A DNA stretch of 64,000 bases from DATBLE01 sp046734335. GTDB lineage: Bacteria > Actinomycetota > Thermoleophilia > Gaiellales > Gaiellaceae. Of this stretch, positions 58,686-64,000 are shown piece after piece. Positions within the stretch are counted from its first letter, which is position 1; every line of letters starts with the position of its first letter. Location: assembly GCA_046734335.1 (NCBI GenBank), contig JBKPRA010000072.1:1-64000 (forward strand), read 5' to 3'. The notes below the pieces were generated by a model, which did not search any database, had not been told where the DNA came from, and was given only the letters and a program-made list of their open reading frames with translations. The position numbers were made by a program, and so were the translations under genes.

Positions 58686-59453
58686 GTGCACGTCCGGGAG
58701 CTGGAGCTTGACCTCGACGCATTCGAGGGGCCGTTCGACCTGCTGCTTACCCTCGTCCTGCGCGAGGAGCTCGAGCCGCGCGATGTCGACGTCGCCGACG
58801 TCGTGGTCACGTTCGTCGAACGTCTCGCCGAACGAGAGCGGCTCGACCTCGACGCGTGCGGCGAGTTCCTCGTGCTGGTGGGGGCGCTGCTGGAGCTGAA
58901 GGCGCGCGAGCTCTTCCCGGAGGAACAGGTCGAGCTCGCCGACCTCGACCCGGAGGAGGCGGCGGAGGAGCTGGCCCGGCGGCTGGAGGAGTTTCGCCGG
59001 ATCAAGGAGGCGGCGGGGTGGCTGCTCCAGCGGCTTGAGGCCGAGAACGACCGCTACTTCCGCATCGGCCCGGCCCCGCTGACACCGCGGGCCGAACCAA
59101 GCATCGCGCCGCAGCAACCGGAGGCGCTCGCGGCGGCGCTGCGCGGGCTGGCGGTGGAGCCTCTGGACGTCTCGCTCGGCCACATGGGGCTCCGCTTCCC
59201 GCCGGTCGTCCAGTTCCTCGAGCGCTTCCGGGCGGTGCTGCGCCGCCGCCGCCGCTTCGACTTCGACCAGGAGGCGGCGGAGCTGACCCGGCTCGAGCAG
59301 GCGGTCGCCTTCCTCGCGCTGCTGGAGCTGCGCAAGGCCGGCGAGATTCGCATCGAGCAAGCCGCGCCCTTCGCGCCGATTCGCGTCCACAAGGCAGGAA
59401 CCCTGGCCGACATCGAGGAAGGAGACAGCTCGTGGAACGTCCGCTCCGCCTAG
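58686..59453 (+). CDS. scpA: Segregation and condensation protein A (kleisin)
   Basis: 255 residues. Binds SMC heads and bridges them as the kleisin of bacterial condensin. The N-terminal helix FEGPFDLLLTLVLREELEPR is diagnostic; the middle is very acidic; the C-terminal winged helix is at ~165-250 with VAFLALLELRKAGEIRIEQ. GTG 58686 gives the family start. The stop lies 22 bases inside scpB, the usual coupled arrangement. Confidence 0.93.
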   Translation: MHVRELELDLDAFEGPFDLLLTLVLREELEPRDVDVADVVVTFVERLAERERLDLDACGEFLVLVGALLELKARELFPEEQVELADLDPEEAAEELARRLEEFRRIKEAAGWLLQRLEAENDRYFRIGPAPLTPRAEPSIAPQQPEALAAALRGLAVEPLDVSLGHMGLRFPPVVQFLERFRAVLRRRRRFDFDQEAAELTRLEQAVAFLALLELRKAGEIRIEQAAPFAPIRVHKAGTLADIEEGDSSWNVRSA

Positions 59454-60028
59454 TCACCACCAGCCCGGTCGACGAGCTGGCCCGCACGCTGGAGGCGCTG
59501 CTCGTCGTCGCCTCCCAGCCTCTAACGGCGGAAGATCTCGCCGTTGCCGCTGACGACGACCTCGGCCGGGTCGACCAGGCGCTCGAGGTCCTCGGCGAGC
59601 GCTTCGCAGAGGGCAGGAGCGGGATCGTCCTCGAGCACGTGGCCGGCGGCTACGCGTTTCGCGCGTCACGGGCGGCGGCGGAGGCGTGCGCACGACTCTT
59701 CGAGCGTCCGGTCGAGCGCGGCCTGTCACAGGCGGCCTTCGAGACGCTGGCCGTGATCGCGTACCTGGGGCCGTGCAGCCGGCCGGACATCGCACGGATC
59801 CGCGGTGTGGCCGCCGACTCGGTCGTCGCCGGCCTCGTCGAGCGCGGCCTGATCTCGGAGTCCGGCCGCGACGAAGGCGGCGCCGTCCGCTACCGGACCA
59901 CGCCGATGTTCGAGCGAGTCTTCGGCCTCGAGAGCCTCTCGGCGCTGCCGCGGCTGGACGACCTCGGCGGCACCGCGGACGAGATCCGCGACCGCCTCGA
60001 GGCGCTGGCAGAGCGCCGCCCGGCCTAG
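59432..60028 (+). CDS. scpB: Segregation and condensation protein B
   Basis: 198 residues, two winged-helix domains that dimerise on ScpA. ARTLEALLVVASQPLTAEDL starts the first; LSQAAFETLAVIAYLGPCSR and DIARIRGVAADSVVAGLVERG, in parts, mark the second. AAGGAG eight bases before GTG 59432 lies inside scpA, giving coupled translation with the upstream gene. Confidence 0.93.
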   Translation: MERPLRLVTTSPVDELARTLEALLVVASQPLTAEDLAVAADDDLGRVDQALEVLGERFAEGRSGIVLEHVAGGYAFRASRAAAEACARLFERPVERGLSQAAFETLAVIAYLGPCSRPDIARIRGVAADSVVAGLVERGLISESGRDEGGAVRYRTTPMFERVFGLESLSALPRLDDLGGTADEIRDRLEALAERRPA

Positions 60029-60095
60029 CCGCCGATCTGCTCCTCCCGGAAACCCGGCCGTCCGGGGGGCCGTGCCTGGCACTGTTAGGACGTCA

Positions 60096-60656
60096 ATGGA
60101 TGCAACGGACGAGACCTTTTACCGCGATGTCGTCGAGCGCTCGCACGAGCGGCCGGTCGTGGTCGACTTCTGGGCCGAATGGTGCGGGCCGTGCAAGACA
60201 CTGGCGCCGGTACTCGAACGGGAAGTCGGGGAACGGCCCGGACTGGAGCTGGTCAAGGTCGACGTAGACGCCAACCAGGCGCTCGCGTCGCACTACGCGA
60301 TCAGCAGCATTCCGGCCGTCAAGGCTTTCCGGAACGGTCAGGTGGTCGCCGAGCTGACCGGCGCGCAACCGCAGCAGACGGTGGAGGCGTTCCTGGACGG
60401 CCTGCTCGGGCCGCCCCCTGGCGAACGACTCCTCGACGAGCTACGTGAGCGGACGGGCTACGAGGACGCGGTCGCCGCGCTCGAGGCCGGCGACCACGAG
60501 CGGGTCCTCGACCTGCTGCTTGCACGTGCGGAGGCGGCCGAGTCCGTCGCCCGCGACGAGATCCGCCATTTCATGGTCGTCGTCTTCGAGGAGCTCGGCC
60601 AGGACCACCCGCTCAGCACGAAGTACCGGCGGCGGCTGGCCGCGATCCTGTATTGA
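60096..60656 (+). CDS. Thioredoxin-domain protein with C-terminal TPR-like helices (CnoX/YbbN-like)
   Basis: 186 residues. The thioredoxin fold (about 1-105) has the active site FWAEWCGPCKTLAPVL and the cis-Pro in SSIPAVKAF. A helical C-terminus (about 115-186, DELRERTGYEDAVAALEAGD, DLLLARAEAAES) resembles the TPR extension of CnoX/YbbN, an oxidation-activated holdase. ATG 60096 fits the family; GTG 60072 would add eight residues. Confidence 0.85.
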   Translation: MDATDETFYRDVVERSHERPVVVDFWAEWCGPCKTLAPVLEREVGERPGLELVKVDVDANQALASHYAISSIPAVKAFRNGQVVAELTGAQPQQTVEAFLDGLLGPPPGERLLDELRERTGYEDAVAALEAGDHERVLDLLLARAEAAESVARDEIRHFMVVVFEELGQDHPLSTKYRRRLAAILY

Positions 60657-60659
60657 GCC

Positions 60660-61355
60660 CTACGTGGTAGCGCCGGCTCGTGCCCGGTCGAGCAGCTGGT
60701 CGAGATGCGCGGACAGCCGGTCCAGGACCATCTGCTCCTGCGCAGCAGTCAGCCGCTTGCTCGAGACCGCCTGGTCGAGCCTGGCCTTCACTTTTGCCAG
60801 GATCGCCGCCTTCAGGCCCGCAGCCGTCTTGCCGTGGGCGACGGCGATCTGCGCCAGCGACTTGCCCGCCCTGAGCTCGGTGCGGAGCTGCACCGGCGTG
60901 ATGTCCAGGTAGGCCGTGACAGCAGCGCCGAGGCGCGGGCCGCGCAGACCCGGCCGCGCCTGCGGCGTCTTCGGGAAGGCGTGGTCGAGGAGGTCGTCGA
61001 GCCGGCTCTTCAGCCGGGCGAGGAGTGTCTGCTCCTGCGCCTTCGTCAGCCGGCCGTTGTCGACCGCCCGGTCGAGGTGGGCCTGGAGGTCGGCATAGAT
61101 TGCCTGCTCGAGCCCGGCGACGGTCTTGCCCTGCGCGACGGCGATCTGCGCGAGCGTCTTGCCGGCGGCGAGCTGCTGGCGCAGCTGCGCGGCCGTAAGG
61201 CCGAGGTACGAAGCGATTGCGGCAGGCCCTGGAGGGCCCGCCGGGCCTCTCGCGTGCTTGCCGCCGGCGGCGAGCGCGCCGCCGGCGCCTGCCGCAACGG
61301 CAAGGGTTGCGCCCGCGGCGGCGAGCAGCTTCTTCGAACGTGCATGCATGGTCAT
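60660..61355 (-). CDS. Exported two-repeat helical protein
   Basis: 231 residues. Signal peptide (KKLLAAAGATLAVAAGAGGALA) and a Gly-Pro-rich stretch, then two repeats of about 80 residues, each with the pattern YLxLTxxQLRxxLxAGKxLAQIA and a charged helix LTxAQEQxxLxRLxxxLDxLLD. It resembles DUF2680-like secreted proteins with the SLAQIA motif, whose function is unknown. ATG 61355 is chosen for the AAAGGA five bases upstream; an ATG at 61433 would add 26 residues of no similarity. Convergent with the thioredoxin gene, divergent from the pseudouridine synthase. Confidence 0.78.
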   Translation of the reverse strand: MTMHARSKKLLAAAGATLAVAAGAGGALAAGGKHARGPAGPPGPAAIASYLGLTAAQLRQQLAAGKTLAQIAVAQGKTVAGLEQAIYADLQAHLDRAVDNGRLTKAQEQTLLARLKSRLDDLLDHAFPKTPQARPGLRGPRLGAAVTAYLDITPVQLRTELRAGKSLAQIAVAHGKTAAGLKAAILAKVKARLDQAVSSKRLTAAQEQMVLDRLSAHLDQLLDRARAGATT

Positions 61356-61431
61356 CGTCCTTTCCGAAAGGTCGCGCGGATCGTCCCTGCGGTTGGTGAG
61401 AAGCGGCTGAGAAAGACGTAAGGATTGCGTC

Positions 61432-62124
61432 ATGCGGCTGAACGCCTACCTCGCCCGCGCGGGGGTCGCCTCCCGGCGGCGGGCGGACGAGCTGATCACC
61501 GCCGGGCGCGTCCGCGTGAACGGGCAGCCGGGTCAGCTCAACACCTTTGTCGGCGCAGGCGACACGGTCGAGGTCGACGGCAGGCCGGTCGCGAAGCAGG
61601 AGCTCGCCTACCACCTCCTGCACAAGCCGGCCGGGACGGTGACGACCGCGCGCGACCCCCACGGGCGACCGACTGTCGTAGACCTCGTGCCCGCCGAGCC
61701 GCGGGTGGTCCCGGTCGGACGGCTCGATGCGGACACCACCGGTGCGCTGCTGCTCACGAACGACGGACGGCTCTCCCACCGCCTCGCCCATCCGCGATAC
61801 GAGATCGACAAGGTTTACGAGGCCGAGGTGGAGGGCGACCCCGGCCGGGTCGCGCTGCGCCGCCTCGCCGACGGCGTCGAGCTCGACGACGGCCCCACCG
61901 CCCGGGCGCATGCCCGCCGCCTCGGGCCGGGCCACATCGAGCTGACGGTCCACGAGGGGCGCAAGCACCAGGTGAAGCGGATGTGCGAGGCGGTGGGGCA
62001 CCCTGTTCGCCGCCTGCACCGCAGCGGGTACGCCGGGCTCGACGTCCGCGACCTGGAGCCGGGGGAGTGGCGCGACCTGACCAGGGACGAGGTCGCGGCG
62101 CTGCGGCGTTCGGTCGGGCTGTAG
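61432..62124 (+). CDS. rluB: Pseudouridine synthase, RsuA/RluB family
   Basis: 230 residues. An S4 RNA-binding domain (about 1-60; LNAYLARAGVASRRRADELI) and the catalytic domain with Asp in GRLDADTTGALLLTND; motifs HLLHKPAGTVTT and HEGRKHQVKRMCEA are also present. Modifies a uridine in 23S or 16S rRNA. RluB is favoured because it commonly lies next to scpAB; RsuA or RluE/F are possible. A TAAGGAT element precedes ATG 61432 by six bases. Confidence 0.85.
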   Translation: MRLNAYLARAGVASRRRADELITAGRVRVNGQPGQLNTFVGAGDTVEVDGRPVAKQELAYHLLHKPAGTVTTARDPHGRPTVVDLVPAEPRVVPVGRLDADTTGALLLTNDGRLSHRLAHPRYEIDKVYEAEVEGDPGRVALRRLADGVELDDGPTARAHARRLGPGHIELTVHEGRKHQVKRMCEAVGHPVRRLHRSGYAGLDVRDLEPGEWRDLTRDEVAALRRSVGL

Positions 62125-62128
62125 TCCG

Positions 62129-62449
62129 CTAGATCCTGCGCAGCTTGACGGCCGTGCCGTAAGCGCAGATCTCGCTCCAGGTGCTGCCGAGCTCGGAGGT
62201 GTCGAAGCGCATCGCGAGAATCGCATTGCCGCCCTTTGCCTCGGCCTCTTCGACCAGGCGCTCGATCGCCTCCGTTCGGCTCTCGGCCAGCATCTTCGTC
62301 ATCCCTTTCAGCTCCCCACCGAGCATGGACTTGAAGCCTGCACCGATCTGGGCCCCGACGTTGCGGGACCGTACGGTCAGGCCGAACACCTCTCCGAGCA
62401 CCTCCTCGACCTCGTGACCGGGGATGTCGTTCATCGTCGTGATCAGCAT
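62129..62449 (-). CDS. YbjQ/UPF0145-family protein
   Basis: 106 residues: MLITTMNDIPGHEVEEVLG start, SRNVGAQIGAGFKSMLGG, and the end with NAILAMRFDTSELGSTW. This matches the YbjQ family, which forms pentamers; the role is unknown (proposed metal binding). A TAGGCT element lies six bases before ATG 62449. Nearly abuts the convergent pseudouridine synthase gene. Confidence 0.9.
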   Translation of the reverse strand: MLITTMNDIPGHEVEEVLGEVFGLTVRSRNVGAQIGAGFKSMLGGELKGMTKMLAESRTEAIERLVEEAEAKGGNAILAMRFDTSELGSTWSEICAYGTAVKLRRI

Positions 62450-62480
62450 GGCCTCAGCCTACCCCGGTGCCGGCGTCCGG

Positions 62481-63533
62481 CTACTCGTAGAAGACGACGG
62501 TCGCGAGGATCACGTAGATGCCGACGAGCGCGAGCCCCTCGAAGACGTACGCCTCGCCGTCGCCGGTGATCTGCCAGATAGCCAGCGCCGTCACCGCGAC
62601 CGCGCCGACGTAGACGGGGTTGAGGACAAACGTCAGGCGGTTCGAGAAGAACAGCGAGAGCAACACGAGCGCGGGGAAGAGGAAGCAGGCGATCTGGGAC
62701 ACGGAGTTCTTCACGATCGAGACGGCCAGGTCGGCCTGTCCCTTGCGGGCGAGTGTGATCCCGACGACGTTTTCGACCGCGTTCCCGGCGATCCCGACGA
62801 TCACGATCCCGGTGAACGCCTTCGAGATCCCGAGTGCCTCCACGGCGGGGTCGATGGCGTCGACGAACCAGTCGGAGACGAACGCCGCGGCCAGGCCGGC
62901 CACCGCAAGCAGGACGATCGCCGGCCTAAACGGAAGCCCGCCCTGAGGTTCTTCCAGCGCGGGCTCGACCCGGCGATCCGATCTCAGGTACGACCAGAGC
63001 CAGGCGCCGTAGACGAGGAGCAGGCAGACCGCTCCCACAACCGAGATCTCCACCTCGTGCTCGCTAGCGCGGTCCCCCAACCGATCCGACAGCCCGAGCA
63101 GCACGATCGCCGACAGCGCCAGCAAGAGGAGCGTGGCCGTGTCGTTCGGCAAGCGCTTGCGGAACCGCATCACCCCGCCGGACGACGCGCGGGCTCCGGC
63201 CACGATCGTCAGCCCCAGGACGAGAAGCGCGTTCGCGAAGAGCGACCCGAGGATCGACGTCTGCGCGACCACGACCTCTCCCGCAGAGAGGGCGAACAGC
63301 ACAATGAAGAGCTCCGGGAGGTTCCCGAGCGTCGTCTGGAGGAGGCCGGTGACCGCCGGGCCGAACCGCGCGCCGACTGACTCCGTCGCGAGGCCGATCA
63401 GCCAGGCAAGCCCCCCCAGCGCCCCTCCCGAGACCACGAAGACCGCCGTCGGCGAGACGTCCGAGTAGTGAAGCGCGCCGGCGGTCGCGCAGACAGCGGC
63501 GACCGCCGTGCAGACCGCGAGCGTGCGCCGCAC
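62481..63533 (-). CDS. Calcium/cation:proton exchanger (CaCA family)
   Basis: 350 residues, about ten or eleven membrane helices. The two alpha-repeats carrying the transport site are GNLPELFIVLFAL (about 70-82, Gly-Asn-x-Pro-Glu) and GNAVENVVGITLARKGQ (about 250-266). A hydrophilic loop (about 178-200) separates the halves, typical for CAX-type Ca2+/H+ antiporters. GTG 63533 is the start, four bases after the trpS stop, so it is probably co-transcribed with trpS. Confidence 0.9.
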   Translation of the reverse strand: MRRTLAVCTAVAAVCATAGALHYSDVSPTAVFVVSGGALGGLAWLIGLATESVGARFGPAVTGLLQTTLGNLPELFIVLFALSAGEVVVAQTSILGSLFANALLVLGLTIVAGARASSGGVMRFRKRLPNDTATLLLLALSAIVLLGLSDRLGDRASEHEVEISVVGAVCLLLVYGAWLWSYLRSDRRVEPALEEPQGGLPFRPAIVLLAVAGLAAAFVSDWFVDAIDPAVEALGISKAFTGIVIVGIAGNAVENVVGITLARKGQADLAVSIVKNSVSQIACFLFPALVLLSLFFSNRLTFVLNPVYVGAVAVTALAIWQITGDGEAYVFEGLALVGIYVILATVVFYE

Positions 63534-63537
63534 GCGG

Positions 63538-64000
63538 CTAGCGGGCGAAGCCCATGCGCTCGTACATCGCGGCCAGCGTGGGGCCGGACGCCTCCCGGGC
63601 CTTGTCGGCGCCGATCGCGAGCAGCCGCCGCAGCTCCGGCTCGTCGGCGCGCAGTTCCCGGTAGCGCTCCTGGACCGGAGCGACGAGCTCGACCACCGCC
63701 TCGCCGACCGCCTCCTTGAATTCGCCGTACCCGCCGCCGTCGAAGCGCGCCTCGATCGTCTCGGGCGTATCGGCCGTTGCCACGGACATGATGTCGATCA
63801 GGTTCGTGATCCCTGGCTTGTCGTCCGCCCGCCGCACCTCACGGCCCGAGTCGGTGACCGCCGTCTTGAACTTGCGGCGGATCGTGTCCGCCTCGTCCAG
63901 GAGCAGCACCGTCCCCTGCTCCGTTCCGCCGGTGGTCGACATCTTCTTCGTCGGCTCCTGGAGGTCCATGATCCGCGCGCCGACCTCCGGGTAGACGCCC
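63538..64000 (-). CDS. trpS: Tryptophan-tRNA ligase, C-terminal part
   Basis: Only the last ~154 codons are in the window; the gene continues beyond 64000. The class I signature is EPTKKMSTTGGTEQGTV with KMSTT in place of KMSKS, as in many TrpRS. The C-terminal helical domain includes GITNLIDIMSVATADTPE and AIGADKAREASGPTLAAMYERMGF. The stop CTA is four bases from the GTG start of the exchanger. Confidence 0.92.
   Translation of the reverse strand, partial: GVYPEVGARIMDLQEPTKKMSTTGGTEQGTVLLLDEADTIRRKFKTAVTDSGREVRRADDKPGITNLIDIMSVATADTPETIEARFDGGGYGEFKEAVGEAVVELVAPVQERYRELRADEPELRRLLAIGADKAREASGPTLAAMYERMGFAR

Noticed and set aside
1..64000. tRNA, rRNA or riboswitch genes
   Set aside because: I looked through the longer gaps (11458-11623, 22943-23171, 55062-55212, 57407-57541) and found no cloverleaf, rRNA segment or known riboswitch core; small or divergent RNAs cannot be excluded by eye.

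Overview
The window is high-GC, gene-dense DNA. Almost every base lies in or next to a gene, and no gap exceeds about 250 bp. Many GTG starts, GTGA/ATGA stop-start overlaps, frequent leaderless-type starts, a CsoR with the actinobacterial C-H-C ligand spacing, zinc-ribbon cyclase/ATPase/TPR regulators and DUF7144, DUF3618 and holin-X type membrane proteins all point to Actinomycetota. Class Thermoleophilia (Gaiellales/Solirubrobacterales) is my best guess, by inference only. I see no rRNA, tRNA, CRISPR array, prophage or insertion sequence, so this reads as ordinary chromosome.

Layout. 1-3250: cupin tail, zinc alcohol dehydrogenase, a small membrane protein, then CsoR with its operator and a metal permease. 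3247-7711: two paralogous exported proteins built of four-cysteine repeats. 7776-9572: stress and translation genes (CBS protein, IF-1, cold-shock protein). 9571-12767: thrS, then infC-rpmI-rplT. 12791-18928: sulfotransferase and glycosyltransferase pair, rRNA methyltransferase, ring-cleavage-type VOC enzyme, FkbM methyltransferase, ACC deaminase, cupin. 19065-22452: three-gene signalling operon with a kinase lacking its ATPase domain, a complete kinase and a cyclase-receiver-LuxR fusion. 22535-27519: RpiB-like isomerase and an operon of exported S8 protease, flavoprotein, UspA and UbiB-type kinase. 27577-31611: metallophosphoesterase and an OpuC-type osmoprotectant transporter. 31672-40778: cupin, DUF2207/LemA pair, methyltransferase, pheST, cupredoxin, small membrane proteins. 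40804-49788: 2-oxoacid dehydrogenase E1alpha, E1beta, E2 and lpd, interrupted by VOC, GNAT and a large cyclase-ATPase regulator. 50068-54661: GNAT, dnaE, lysyl-oxidase-like protein. 54702-57406: an ECF sigma regulon with three matching promoters. 57542-64000: lgt, scpAB, thioredoxin, exported repeat protein, pseudouridine synthase, YbjQ, Ca2+/H+ exchanger and the end of trpS.

The most interesting points are: (1) an ECF sigma/anti-sigma pair flanked by two paralogous exported proteins, with three GGAACC-N15-GTGTA promoters at identical spacing; (2) an IF-1 gene whose only sensible start is ATC, behind a perfect Shine-Dalgarno and inside two mutually exclusive hairpins; (3) an infC reading frame that runs 170 nt into rpmI, with a tiny upstream frame at its start; (4) the truncated-kinase/kinase/cyclase-receiver-LuxR operon; (5) overlapping divergent -10 elements in front of the 2-oxoacid dehydrogenase operon, within a general leaderless pattern that also helps to fix start codons.
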